Shown in pieces: positions 34,622 to 43,515 of a stretch of 64,000 nucleotides of DNA. The position numbers were made by a program, and so were the translations under genes. The stretch spans positions 1-64,000 of the forward strand of contig NZ_JAKNDA010000003.1 in NCBI RefSeq assembly GCF_023155095.1, written 5' to 3'. This stretch comes from Idiomarina aminovorans (GTDB lineage: Bacteria > Pseudomonadota > Gammaproteobacteria > Enterobacterales > Alteromonadaceae). The number at the start of each line of letters is the position of its first letter. Position 1 is the stretch's first letter. Under the pieces are notes generated by a model. It worked only from the letters and a program-made list of their open reading frames with translations, made no database searches and was not told where the DNA came from.

Positions 34622-36924
34622 GACTTATTATGCCCTTTGCCGCCGCGGTTGTTGCCTTTTCGTTGACTTCCTTTGCCCCGGGGTTGTCCTTTCCTTTTAC
34701 CCTTTGCTGAACCTTTATCTGGCATAGTGCGTTTCTTCCCCCCCGGACTGGTTGCTTCGAGTAAGGTTAAATCTATTTTACGATCATCAAGATTGACGTC
34801 TTTTACTTTGACTTTTACATTGTCACCCAGACGGAAAACGCTGTGGCTATTTTCTCCAACCAACATGCCTTTTTGCTGATCAAAGTTATAGTAATCATTA
34901 TCAAGGTTACTGATATGAATAAGTCCATCAATCTGGTAATCACTTAAGCGCACGAAGAGACCAAAATTAGTGACCGATGAAATAACCCCTTCAAACTCCA
35001 TCCCCACATGGTCGAGCATAAACTCGCATTTCAGCCATTCATCAACCTGACGAGTTGCGTCATCGGCACGACGCTCGGTCATCGATGTATGAACACCCAA
35101 CTCATCTAACTGCTTCTCTGAGTATGCCCATGCGCCAACTAATCCTTTTTCTTCACTCTCGCGCTTGTGCAGAATCGCCTTTATTGCCCGATGCAAAATG
35201 AGATCCGGATAACGACGAATAGGTGAGGTGAAGTGAGCATAAGACTTTAGCGATAACCCGAAATGCCCTTTATTCTCGGCCTGATAAACCGCTTGGCGCA
35301 TAGAACGTAACAACATGGTTTCAATCAATTCATGATCCTGGCGTTCTTTAACTTGTTCCAGCAGTATCGCGTAATCCTTTGGAGACGGCTCATCACCACC
35401 TTCCAGATTCAGACCCAGCTCACCAAGGAAGCTCCGAAAGTTATTAAGTCGCTCATCAGCCGGAGTTTCATGCACACGGAACAAGGCACCCACTTCTTTA
35501 TCGGATTCAATAAGTTGAGCAGACGCGACATTTGCCATAATCATGCATTCTTCAATGATTTTATGGGCTACATGCCGCTTAACGGGTTCGATATTTTCAA
35601 TTTTACGCTCAGCATTAAAAATAAAGCGCGTTTCCTGCGTATCAAACTCAATAGCTGAGCGGCGCTTACGAGCTGCACTTAACGCATTGTAAAGTCGCTC
35701 CAGCTCCTGCACATTGTCCATCACATGCTGGTACTGACGCTGTAACTCTTCATCGCCATCAAGCAGCTTTTTCACTTTACCGTAAGTCAGCCGTGCATGG
35801 CTTTTCATGACCGCCGGGTAAAACTGAGTAGATTTTAGCTTACCGCGTGGACCTAACTCCATTTCTGCAACCATGCACAAGCGGTCAACATCAGGATTCA
35901 AAGAACATAATCCGTTAGACAACTTTTCCGGCAGCATCGGAATAACATTGCTCGGGAAGTACACCGAATTACCACGCTCAGTTGCCGCTTTATCAAGCAT
36001 TGTATCAGGTCGCACATAGTAAGACACATCGGCAATGGCTACCCATAAGCGCCAGCCTTTATTTTCTGGTATACAGCAGACTGCGTCGTCAAAATCACGT
36101 GAATCTTCACCATCAATAGTAATTAATGGTAAGTCGCGTAAATCTTTACGCCCTTCATAGGCCTCAGCAGGCACTTCTTCGCTGTATTTCTTCAATTCTT
36201 CATCGACTTCCGCAGGCCATTCAGTCGGTATATCGTGTTCTCGAATAGCAACCTGAATTTCCATGCCCGGTGCCATGTGCTCACCCAACACTTCGCTCAC
36301 CCGGCCAATAGGGCTGGTGCGTCGATTGGGTCTACGGGTAATATCAACCACTACCAACTGACCATGACGAGCGCCATTCTTATCGGCATCCGGAATCAGA
36401 ACATCCTGACTGATACGGCCGTCGTCAGGAACCACAATACCTAAGCCATGCTCTATAAAGTAACGCCCGACAATATTACTGTCACGGGGCTCAGTGACTC
36501 GCACGATACGCCCTTCAGTGCGGCCGCGGCTGTCTTTCCCGCTGGTTTTCACCAACACTCTGTCGCCATGTAATACCGAATACATTTGATGATGTGGAAT
36601 GAAAAGATCTTTGCCGCCGTCTTCGGTCTGACAGAACCCAAAACCGTCTTTATGACCAATAATACGACCTTTAATCAAATCCATACGCTCAGGCAAACCA
36701 TACGCATTGGCTTTACTGTATATAAGCTGCCCGTCACGCTCCATAGCGCGTAAGCGACGTTTCAGACCAACTGCCTGACGTTCATCGTCTAAGCTAAAAT
36801 GACTAATAAACTCGTCAAAATGGACCGGCTTATTGTTTGACGTGACGAGTTCGAGTAATTGCTCACGGCCTGGAATTTCAACTTCATATTCTGGCGTACT
36901 GTTGTGCTGTTGATTATCTGACAT
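34618..36924 (-). CDS. rnr: Ribonuclease R
   Basis: 768 residues, a processive 3'-5' exoribonuclease able to pass structured RNA. Order: N-terminal winged helix (about 20-90), two cold-shock domains (about 85-240), the RNB catalytic domain with the aspartates in [17 protein letters not shown], an S1 domain near 640-725 ([20 protein letters not shown]), and a lysine/glycine-rich tail ([17 protein letters not shown]) typical of RNase R. It acts in rRNA quality control, tmRNA-dependent decay and cold survival. First gene of rnr-rlmB-membrane protein. Confidence 0.98.
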   Translation of the reverse strand: MSDNQQHNSTPEYEVEIPGREQLLELVTSNNKPVHFDEFISHFSLDDERQAVGLKRRLRAMERDGQLIYSKANAYGLPERMDLIKGRIIGHKDGFGFCQTEDGGKDLFIPHHQMYSVLHGDRVLVKTSGKDSRGRTEGRIVRVTEPRDSNIVGRYFIEHGLGIVVPDDGRISQDVLIPDADKNGARHGQLVVVDITRRPNRRTSPIGRVSEVLGEHMAPGMEIQVAIREHDIPTEWPAEVDEELKKYSEEVPAEAYEGRKDLRDLPLITIDGEDSRDFDDAVCCIPENKGWRLWVAIADVSYYVRPDTMLDKAATERGNSVYFPSNVIPMLPEKLSNGLCSLNPDVDRLCMVAEMELGPRGKLKSTQFYPAVMKSHARLTYGKVKKLLDGDEELQRQYQHVMDNVQELERLYNALSAARKRRSAIEFDTQETRFIFNAERKIENIEPVKRHVAHKIIEECMIMANVASAQLIESDKEVGALFRVHETPADERLNNFRSFLGELGLNLEGGDEPSPKDYAILLEQVKERQDHELIETMLLRSMRQAVYQAENKGHFGLSLKSYAHFTSPIRRYPDLILHRAIKAILHKRESEEKGLVGAWAYSEKQLDELGVHTSMTERRADDATRQVDEWLKCEFMLDHVGMEFEGVISSVTNFGLFVRLSDYQIDGLIHISNLDNDYYNFDQQKGMLVGENSHSVFRLGDNVKVKVKDVNLDDRKIDLTLLEATSPGGKKRTMPDKGSAKGKRKGQPRGKGSQRKGNNRGGKGHNKS

Positions 36925-36969
36925 AGAATCCTATTGTAGTTTTACGGTTAAGGAGGACCGATGGGCAAC

Positions 36970-36998
36970 AGTATACGTGTTGAATTTCATAATGTCAG
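36970..36998 (-). promoter_or_regulatory. rnr promoter
   Basis: On the minus strand CTGACA (36993-36998), a 17-base spacer and TATACT (36970-36975), each one base from consensus. The transcript would begin near 36963, about 38 bases before the rnr ATG, which has AGGA five bases ahead of it. Confidence 0.75.
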
Positions 36999-37117
36999 TG
37001 CTTAGCTTGTATTTTGAACAAAAGGTACCCATATTCTATCTAATTGATAAAAATGAGTTGTCGAATTGTCTTGTATACTCTAATTTGAGAGCTGAAACAT
37101 TTACTACGATCAAAGAC

Positions 37118-37474
37118 ATGCAAAAACACGCAGTACATAAAGCTAACTTAAACTGGCTCCAAAAAGGATGCTATCAGCTAGTGCTGTGCTTGTTGCTTAT
37201 CCTACTTAATACCGCCAGCTATGTGGCATCCGCCGAAAGCGGCGATAAACATGTCACAAATCAGCCGGCCCCTGACTCAGTTTTCGTTGCCGATTTCTCG
37301 TCACCTGTTTTTGAGGTTCAGGCTGAAGAACCTGAATTCGATGAAGCAATAGATGTTTCAGCAAGAGTGTTTCAAAGCGTTCCGTCGCTTGCTCCTCTTG
37401 CTCAGGGGCAAAGTAAGCGGAAACTCACTCGGTGGAACTGGCATCTCGTTCGCGGACCACCCGCTCACCTTTAA
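37118..37474 (+). CDS. Small exported protein of unknown function
   Basis: 118 residues from the ATG at 37118; an upstream ATG at 36977 is in frame but would overlap the rnr promoter and hide the signal peptide. Residues about 15-40 form a hydrophobic signal segment (CYQLVLCLLLILLNTASYVA, then SAES). The mature part is acidic in the middle (EVQAEEPEFDEAI) and basic at the end (SKRKLTRWNWHLVRGPP). Family not recognised. No strong ribosome binding site is seen. It precedes the CBS protein by 37 bases on the same strand, so the two may be cotranscribed. Confidence 0.6.
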   Translation: MQKHAVHKANLNWLQKGCYQLVLCLLLILLNTASYVASAESGDKHVTNQPAPDSVFVADFSSPVFEVQAEEPEFDEAIDVSARVFQSVPSLAPLAQGQSKRKLTRWNWHLVRGPPAHL

Positions 37475-37511
37475 AAATTCTGTTGTTTTCTAATTTTTAA
37501 AGGAGTATGTC

Positions 37512-38099
37512 ATGAGTGAGTTTAAAGAAATTCAATGGTCTTCTGCAGCCGATACAATTGCAATACGCCACAACTATGATCACCAGCCAGTAGTTAGCTG
37601 GCACGATAGTGCTATGCAGGTTGTCGATGATTTTACCAAAATGTCTGCCCTCGAAATGAGGGAAAGCACCCTGGTTGACGACGCTGAGCAGAAGCTTCGA
37701 GGTGCCAGTCGTCGCTATGCCTGCATAGAAAACCCAAACGGAGAGATGACAGGTTTACTAGCACTTAGAGAGCTTCATGGACGCAAAGCGACCCAACTTA
37801 GTGCAGTCAAGCGAGTTAGATGGCACGAATTAGCGGTAAAAGAGTTGATGTTACCTCTGGTCGCACTACCACAGGTAAAACTTGAGGATTTAAAGAAAGC
37901 TAAAATCGGTGACGCAGCGGCAACGCTCAAAGCCAGTGGGCGCGACTTTCTTCTCGTGATTAACGATGGAGAAGTATGTGGCGTTGTGTCATCACTTAAA
38001 ATAGCTGAATTAACAGGTGAATCTGTGAACGTCTATCACCTACCCTCAACTTTTGCTGAAATTATTTCAGCAATAAATCATCATGAGATTATTGACTAA
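37512..38099 (+). CDS. CBS-domain protein
   Basis: 195 residues; ATG is preceded by AAAGGAG. Two CBS-like halves can be traced: about 25-85, ending with YACIENPNGEMTGLLALREL, and about 110-180 with the second copy DFLLVINDGEVCGVVSSLKI. CBS pairs usually bind adenine nucleotides and sense energy state. No catalytic or transport domain is attached, so it is a stand-alone regulatory module with unknown partner. Confidence 0.8.
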   Translation: MSEFKEIQWSSAADTIAIRHNYDHQPVVSWHDSAMQVVDDFTKMSALEMRESTLVDDAEQKLRGASRRYACIENPNGEMTGLLALRELHGRKATQLSAVKRVRWHELAVKELMLPLVALPQVKLEDLKKAKIGDAAATLKASGRDFLLVINDGEVCGVVSSLKIAELTGESVNVYHLPSTFAEIISAINHHEIID

Positions 38100-38311
38100 A
38101 ACAGGCTGCATGTCAGAAGTGCTTTTGTGCTTCTGGCAACTAACGAGCTACCAGCTACCTATAGAAGGCGCGTTTCATACTTTCCTGATCGCGATGGTGC
38201 TGCCAGTCAAAGATAGTATATATTATTCATACTTATTTCATAACTAAGATGTTGTCGTGTGACAAACTAGTCTGTTAACTTTAGTTTTTTACAAAAAACT
38301 TACGGAAAAAT
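38100..38311 (+). ncRNA. Non-coding region before avcD, candidate AvcI-type inhibitory RNA
   Basis: These 212 bases contain no plausible ORF with a ribosome binding site. Structured parts include an imperfect nine-pair hairpin (CAGAAGTGC/GTGCTTCTG, about 38114-38135), TTGTC-GTGT-GACAA (38252-38265) and a perfect AGTTTTTT/AAAAAACT repeat (38283-38300) just before the deaminase start. In Vibrio cholerae and relatives the inhibitory AvcI RNA is encoded directly upstream of avcD. The position matches; promoter, exact ends and strand are not established here. Confidence 0.45.
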
Positions 38312-40336
38312 ATGAAATTCACCACCAGTTACTATGAACTTGTTTTTGGGTTGACGTCTCCGATCGGGGTTAGCCAAGAAGAGACGATTAATTGCCTAAA
38401 GTCGCTTCTTCAAGACCACAATTGGCATTATCAAGTTGTCTCCACCTCTAACTTAATTCTGAATAAACCTAGCGAAGCTGAAAATTACTTGCCTGAGGCA
38501 GGCTGCACAGCATTCCGTTTACTGGAAAAACAAAAAAAATATCAAAAAAAACTAAATAAAGAGAATCCTTTCAATTCAATTAGCGCATCTCTCGCTATCG
38601 ACAGGATTAAAAGCAGCAGGGAAGATAATCAAAAATTTTGCAAGGAGAACGCAAAACCAGGAACTGTTTATCTTGTAACCAATTTGAGCGAATCCAAAGA
38701 TTCCGATTGCTTGAAATCTTTATACAAGGAAGGTTTTTTCCAATTTGGATTAACCAGTTCACCAGAAAGTAGAAGAAAAAACTTAAATCGAGTTCTCGAC
38801 TCTTTAAAATATTCGACCAACCCAGAAAATGAATTTGCTAATAAGGTCGCCGAGAGTTTAGAAAAAAATGAAATATCAAAAGTTTTTGTCCAATCCGACT
38901 TTTTCGTAAATACAGAAGAAAACTTAAAGTCGACTATCGAACGCTTTATTGACCTCATACTCGGAGCTCCAAATATAAGCCCTACAGCAGAGGAACACTC
39001 GATGTTTATGGCTTTTATGTCATCTGTGAACTCCGCAGATCTCTCGCGCCAAGTTGGAGCAGTCATTACCTCGAAAGAGAATGACATCATTGCCACAGGT
39101 TCAAATGACGTCCAAAAAAGTGGTGGCGGAAAGTATTGGCCGGATGAAACTTATCTACCTTTAACAGAAGAAAATACCAACGTATTTAACGACAAAAGAG
39201 ACGCAGCGCTAGGCTATGACGCTAACTCAAGAGAAATCTATGAGTTATCGAAACAAATAGCCCAATCGTTAATCTTTAATTCACGAATAAAAACTTCTGA
39301 GGCAGATGCCAGTTTAAAAGAAGAAGAAATTGTTAAAGTACTACGTGAAAAAACAAGGTTAAAAGATCTTACAGAGTTCGGCCGAGTTGTTCACGCTGAA
39401 ATGTCAGCTTTAATGAGTGCGTTGCGAATTGGTGCTGACGTAAAAGGTACAACTTTGTTCTGTACTACTTTTCCTTGTCACAACTGTGCAAAACACATTA
39501 TCGCAAGTGGTGTAAGCAAAGTTGTCTATATAGAACCATACGCGAAAAGTAAAGCAACAGAACTTCACGATGACGCGATATCCATTGAAGAATGTACCCC
39601 TGGTAAGGTAACCTTTTTATCATTTACAGGTGTTGGCCCTAATCGCTATTTAGATTTATTTTCTACTATGGGGCTAGGTTCAAGTGGCCGGATAAAAAGG
39701 AAGGATGCAGATGCTCAAGCAATCTTCACTAAAAAAGGTGAATACACTAATCCTCGCATTAAGACTCCTCTAGAAATCTATTCTCTCAGTGAGAATCAAG
39801 ACGATATCTGCGTAGCTATTAAAACAGCAAAAGACATCGCTAGTTCAAAAGAAGAAGTGTTCAATACTAAATTTAAATCTCACATTAAAATTTATAGAGG
39901 AACCGAAAGCTTTAATATGATCAACAAAGTTGCTCCTTTAAGAAAGAATTACCCTTTCGATTATGGGTTTAAAGTGTCTTGTGTCGAACCTGATTATCAA
40001 GATAGTTTATTTGAAGGCTTAAGAGTTTATTTCAGGCTAAGTTCCGGAAAAAACAGTTTCCTACTTGCAAATTCAATAACACCCACAGTAGAGGTCGGTA
40101 AAACCTATGAAAATGGTGATATTCTACAAGGTGAAATCGTTAGCACCGTGAGAAAAACTAGTGGTCAGTGGTGGATTGACAAGATCAGCGATAATCATAA
40201 ATCCGACTATAGGATAACAGATGAAGAAACAATTACCTATCTTGATGATGTTGATCCAGAAAAAGTAATATTTAAATTATTTAAAAATTCAAGAGGATAT
40301 TATCATGTATCAGAAGTAGAGCCATTTATTGAATAA
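38312..40336 (+). CDS. avcD: AvcD-type anti-phage dCTP deaminase with long C-terminal extension
   Basis: 674 residues. The N-terminal part has the degenerate P-loop ELVFGLTSPIGVSQEET (Gly13 to Gly19) and reads as a P-loop kinase-like domain to about residue 220. The middle is a deoxycytidylate-deaminase fold: zinc and catalytic residues His361 and Glu363 in RVVHAEMSAL, and Cys389 and Cys392 in PCHNC. The domain closes at GVGPNRYLDLFS. This two-domain layout is that of AvcD, which on infection converts deoxycytidine nucleotides to uridine forms and starves phage of dCTP. Residues after about 450 (over 200) form an additional region that I cannot assign and that is longer than in the AvcD proteins I know. 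The gene is visibly more AT-rich than its neighbours, a sign of transfer. The ribosome binding site is weak. Confidence 0.85.
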   Translation: MKFTTSYYELVFGLTSPIGVSQEETINCLKSLLQDHNWHYQVVSTSNLILNKPSEAENYLPEAGCTAFRLLEKQKKYQKKLNKENPFNSISASLAIDRIKSSREDNQKFCKENAKPGTVYLVTNLSESKDSDCLKSLYKEGFFQFGLTSSPESRRKNLNRVLDSLKYSTNPENEFANKVAESLEKNEISKVFVQSDFFVNTEENLKSTIERFIDLILGAPNISPTAEEHSMFMAFMSSVNSADLSRQVGAVITSKENDIIATGSNDVQKSGGGKYWPDETYLPLTEENTNVFNDKRDAALGYDANSREIYELSKQIAQSLIFNSRIKTSEADASLKEEEIVKVLREKTRLKDLTEFGRVVHAEMSALMSALRIGADVKGTTLFCTTFPCHNCAKHIIASGVSKVVYIEPYAKSKATELHDDAISIEECTPGKVTFLSFTGVGPNRYLDLFSTMGLGSSGRIKRKDADAQAIFTKKGEYTNPRIKTPLEIYSLSENQDDICVAIKTAKDIASSKEEVFNTKFKSHIKIYRGTESFNMINKVAPLRKNYPFDYGFKVSCVEPDYQDSLFEGLRVYFRLSSGKNSFLLANSITPTVEVGKTYENGDILQGEIVSTVRKTSGQWWIDKISDNHKSDYRITDEETITYLDDVDPEKVIFKLFKNSRGYYHVSEVEPFIE

Positions 40337-40341
40337 TATTT

Positions 40342-40370
40342 CCTGAATTCAGATAATAACCGCAACACTC
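40342..40370 (+). repeat. IS30 element left inverted repeat
   Basis: The sequence starts CCTGAATTCAGATAATAAC and ends GCAACACTC; it matches the reverse complement of the right end, including an unbroken TAATAAC and a shared GCAACACTC. Confidence 0.8.
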
Positions 40371-40450
40371 ATGTAATGGGATAGGTCGCAAGGAGGTCAG
40401 CTACCAACATGTGGTAGTCTTACTTTTCGACCAAAAAAGTGAGTTCCAAC

Positions 40451-41422
40451 ATGAGTTATCGGCAGCTGACCGAAGGACAACGATACCAGATTTCTGCGTT
40501 GCTCTCAGAAGAATTTTCACAACGAGAGATTGCAAAAAAGCTGAACATTGCGCCCTCGACCGTCCATCGAGAGTTGCGGCGTAACAACAATTTGTGTGGG
40601 TCTTATGACCCTCAACTGGCTCAGGAGCGCACGTTAAAACGGCGTTCAAAGCCAAAGCCCAAACGGGTTTGCGAGAATACCCGAAACGCCGTAGAGCTTA
40701 TGCTCGAGATGGACTGGGGCCCGGAGCAGATATCGGCTATCTGCAAACGCTTAAGTTATCCAGTCAGTCACGAGTGGATTTACAATTATATCCTGGCTGA
40801 TTTTTACGGCGGTGGTGGTTTATTTACTCACCTTCACCACCGGTTAAGACGCTATAAAAAGCGCCTGCATAAGCAACGAGGTCGCATTTTAGGCCGTCGC
40901 TCTATACACGACCGGCCAGCAATTATTGATGACCGGGCCCGCTATGGCGACTGGGAAATCGATACCGTTATCGGCAAGCGTGGAACCGGTGCTATCGTTA
41001 CGCTTTTAGAGCGTAAAAGCCGGTTTTATGTTGTGAAAAAAGTCACAAGCAAACAGGCTGATGCCGTTGCTGAAGCAACTATAGAAATGCTGCAGCCCTT
41101 TAAAGCTCTGGCACACAGCATTACGGCCGATAATGGCCTAGAATTCGCTGATCATGAGCGCATAGCAAAATCGCTGGATACCGACGTTTATTTTGCAGAT
41201 CCGTATGCTTCGTATCAGCGCGGCGCGAACGAAAATGCGAACGGGTTATTGCGTCAATACGTGCCAAAAGGCACTGACTTACGCTCGGTAACCAACAAGC
41301 TGATGGCTAAATATCAGCAGCGCTTGAATTTACGTCCCAGGAAAACCCTGGGCTTTATTCAGCCAGACATAATTTTTAAAGAGCAATTGCAACAGGCTAT
41401 GAGCGAGTGTTGCAGTTATTAG
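40451..41422 (+). CDS. IS30-family transposase
   Basis: 323 residues from the ATG at 40451 (a GTG four codons upstream is the alternative). The N-terminal helix-turn-helix (about 20-45, FSQREIAKKLNIAPSTVHRE) binds the ends. The catalytic DDE core is Asp171 (DWEIDTVIG), Asp227 (ITADNGLEF) and Glu261 (RGANENANG), with 33 residues between the last two as in IS30 enzymes. The frame is intact, so the element may still move. Confidence 0.93.
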   Translation: MSYRQLTEGQRYQISALLSEEFSQREIAKKLNIAPSTVHRELRRNNNLCGSYDPQLAQERTLKRRSKPKPKRVCENTRNAVELMLEMDWGPEQISAICKRLSYPVSHEWIYNYILADFYGGGGLFTHLHHRLRRYKKRLHKQRGRILGRRSIHDRPAIIDDRARYGDWEIDTVIGKRGTGAIVTLLERKSRFYVVKKVTSKQADAVAEATIEMLQPFKALAHSITADNGLEFADHERIAKSLDTDVYFADPYASYQRGANENANGLLRQYVPKGTDLRSVTNKLMAKYQQRLNLRPRKTLGFIQPDIIFKEQLQQAMSECCSY

Positions 41423-41433
41423 TTGAATCTAGG
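41405..41433 (+). repeat. IS30 element right inverted repeat
   Basis: It begins GAGTGTTGCAGTTATTAG and ends TTGAATCTAGG, and contains the TAG stop of the transposase. Its reverse complement aligns without gaps with the left end. Confidence 0.8.
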
Positions 41434-41446
41434 TTTTATAATTTTT

Positions 41447-41492
41447 AAAGCTAATTCAACGGACTGAGAATCTCGCCTGCTGAATTAGCTTT
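41447..41492. terminator. Twelve-base inverted repeat downstream of the IS element
   Basis: AAAGCTAATTCA (41447-41458) and TGAATTAGCTTT (41481-41492) are perfectly complementary, with a small inner GAGA/TCTC stem. It lies in the flanking sequence and is probably the original terminator of avcD, now separated from it by the IS30 element. It has only a short T-run. The rest of 41493-41632 holds no gene I can support. Confidence 0.5.
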
Positions 41493-41632
41493 AGAAAACT
41501 CATCCAAAGATTGATGCTATTTAGCAGGGCAAATTAGTTAATGTTTCTCAAACTAAACTATTCTCACTTTGACAAGCGTGTCTTATAAGCCCGCTAATTT
41601 GACCTCAATTGAACTATTGAGAAAGAGAGGTT

Positions 41633-41718
41633 TGGTGGCGCTGGACGGACTTGAACCGTCACTCCCAGAAGGAACCTGATTTTGAATCAGGCGTGTCTAC
41701 CAATTCCACCACAGCGCC
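41633..41718 (-). tRNA. tRNA-Leu(CAA)
   Basis: 86 bases including an encoded CCA (41633-41635). The acceptor stem GGCGCTG pairs at the 3' end with CAGCGCC; the D arm has TGGTAGACAC; the anticodon stem-loop CTGATTCAAAATCAG gives anticodon CAA; a long variable arm (a class II feature of tRNA-Leu) and the GGTTCAAGTCC T arm follow. It decodes UUG. Its 3' end faces the IS element and avcD. Confidence 0.97.
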
Positions 41719-41914
41719 ATGCAGATAAGGTGAATGCGTTGCGCAACAAAGCAACGGGACAGGATTATACCCGTCAACCCTCGCTAATCAAGCAATAATT
41801 CACGAAAATACCTTAGAACCTCTCCAACTGTTGATTCCTTGTACAGCTAATCCAGATGTCACTGCACTTTGCTCATGGTATGATCACACTACGACTGATT
41901 TAAACGAGTTCCAG

Positions 41915-42424
41915 ATGAGTTCCGAAGCACAAAAACTACACGCCAGTTTCCCCAGCGCAAGCTTTCCAAGACGTTTTGTCTCCTGGGTTTACGACTTTCT
42001 GGTAGCCGTTGCTATTATCATGCTGGCTTCAGCTCTGGCCTTGCTGTTCTCTGCACTGCTAACTGCTTTTAACTGGCTGGTCTTACCCGAAGGAATGGAT
42101 CATGCGGCATGGCTGGCTCAAGGTCCCTGGTACAGTTTATATCTTGTTGCTATTGTCGCTGGTTTTTTCGGCTGGTTCTGGAAACGTTCAGGACAAACGT
42201 TAGGCATGCGGGCCTGGCGCTTAAAACTTCAAAACCGCGATGGTTCACGTTTGACGAACCGCCAGGTGTTAATAAGACTCCTGACATGTTGTGCGGGACT
42301 CGGCAATGTCTGGGTTTTGGTTGATTTTAAACACCGCCGTGCGTGGCAGGATTATGCTGCCGGAACAGACGTTGTTACCTTATCAAAAGAAGCCAACCAA
42401 CTGTTTTATTGGAACGAGCTCTAA
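41915..42424 (+). CDS. RDD-family membrane protein
   Basis: 169 residues from the ATG at 41915, preceded by a GAG-rich stretch; an upstream in-frame ATG at 41831 is less likely. RDD family: PRRFVSWVYDFLVAVAIIML starts the first membrane segment with the Arg and Asp residues typical of the domain, and GQTLGMRAWRLKLQNRDGS is the conserved loop. Three hydrophobic segments. Function unknown, possibly transport related. Convergent with lptG. Confidence 0.85.
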   Translation: MSSEAQKLHASFPSASFPRRFVSWVYDFLVAVAIIMLASALALLFSALLTAFNWLVLPEGMDHAAWLAQGPWYSLYLVAIVAGFFGWFWKRSGQTLGMRAWRLKLQNRDGSRLTNRQVLIRLLTCCAGLGNVWVLVDFKHRRAWQDYAAGTDVVTLSKEANQLFYWNEL

Positions 42425-42444
42425 CCTATCAGTAAGACCTGTTA

Positions 42445-43515
42445 TCAGGCATTACGCCCTCGCATAAAATACACTGCAATACCGGCAAACAACAGACTGG
42501 GCAATAAAGCGCCCAAAACAGGCGGTATTTGATAAACCTGCGCCAGCGGGCCGAAAATCTCATTACTGACATGAAAGCCAAAACCGGTAATAACGCCCAG
42601 CAAAACTCTTGCTCCCATCGTAGTAGAACGAAGAGGTCCAAAGATAAAGGACAAAGCCACTAAAAGCATAACCGCCACAGTTATTGGTGCAAAAAGTTTA
42701 CGCCATAGTGCCAATTCATAACGTTCTGCAGATTGTTGGTTACTTTCCAGGTAGGTTAAGTAATCCAGTAAACCGGTAATAGAAAGCGACTCTGGCTTAA
42801 TGGTGACAACGCCGAGCTTATCGGGCGTTAAACTTGACTGCCAAACCATACTCGATTTTTCATCCTTTACCATTTGGTTGTCACTCAGTTTAGTCACGGT
42901 CACCTGTTGCATTCGCCATTTATCGCCGCTAAAACTCGCCGTACGAGCATAAGTCACCTGTCGCAACTCGCGGTTGTCGTTAAAATCGTAAACCAGCACA
43001 TCGTTCAGACGACCCGTGTCTTCAACTTCACCAATATTAATAAAATCAGAACCATCTTTTGCCCAGACACCTTGTTGCGCTGAAATTAAACTACCACCTG
43101 AAATAGCTTGTGAGCGAATTGCCCGCCCCTGAGACTCCATTGGCGGCGCTATCCATTCGCCAATAGCCATAACTGCCACCATCATAATGATGGCTGATTT
43201 CATCACAGCACCAATAATGTTCAGCCTGGAGCGCCCGGCGGCCATCATTACCACCAACTCAGAGCTACTAGCCAGCATACCGACACCAATGAGCCCCCCA
43301 AGTAAAGCAGCCATTGGGAAAAAGGTTTCAACGTCTCGCGGCAAACTGTAAAACACGAATAGCGCTGCATCGGTAACATCGTAATCGCCCCGGCCGACAG
43401 ACTTTAATTGCTCAACAAAACGAATTAATGAGGATAAGCCAGTCAGCACCGCTAAACTTAAAAGTGATGTGCGCAGTACCGCAAGACCAATGTATTTATC
43501 TAATATACTAAACAT
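42445..43515 (-). CDS. lptG: LPS export ABC transporter permease LptG
   Basis: 356 residues. YjgP/YjgQ family with six membrane helices, three at each end (first LGLAVLRTSLLSLAV-like, last VLGALLPSLLFAGIAVYF), and a large periplasmic beta-jellyroll domain between about 130 and 260. With LptF and the ATPase LptB it extracts lipopolysaccharide from the inner membrane and passes it to LptC. The start overlaps the end of lptF by one base. Confidence 0.95.
   Translation of the reverse strand: MFSILDKYIGLAVLRTSLLSLAVLTGLSSLIRFVEQLKSVGRGDYDVTDAALFVFYSLPRDVETFFPMAALLGGLIGVGMLASSSELVVMMAAGRSRLNIIGAVMKSAIIMMVAVMAIGEWIAPPMESQGRAIRSQAISGGSLISAQQGVWAKDGSDFINIGEVEDTGRLNDVLVYDFNDNRELRQVTYARTASFSGDKWRMQQVTVTKLSDNQMVKDEKSSMVWQSSLTPDKLGVVTIKPESLSITGLLDYLTYLESNQQSAERYELALWRKLFAPITVAVMLLVALSFIFGPLRSTTMGARVLLGVITGFGFHVSNEIFGPLAQVYQIPPVLGALLPSLLFAGIAVYFMRGRNA

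Larger units (their letters stand above)
40342..41433 (+). mobile_element. IS30-family insertion sequence, complete
   Basis: 1,092 bases bounded by imperfect inverted repeats of 29 bases (40342-40370 and 41405-41433; 23 of 29 positions match) and flanked by TTT on both sides (40339-41 and 41434-36), consistent with the short target duplication of the family. It carries one transposase gene ending inside the right repeat. A short CTACCA/TGGTAG hairpin (40401-40417) inside the left end may block read-through from avcD. It is inserted three bases after the avcD stop codon. Confidence 0.85.

Noticed and set aside
36961-37005. A 14-codon ORF on the plus strand with a strong AAGGAGG site in front.
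   Set aside because: It lies in the 5' untranslated region and promoter of rnr on the opposite strand; the site is likely the chance complement of the leader, and no promoter reads it.
38100-38311. Copy of the tRNA-Leu 3' end as a left attachment site of an island.
   Set aside because: I looked for the terminal bases of the tRNA (TGGTGGCGCTGG) here; only a weak partial likeness (TGGTGCTGCCAG) is present, and no integrase gene exists in the patch.
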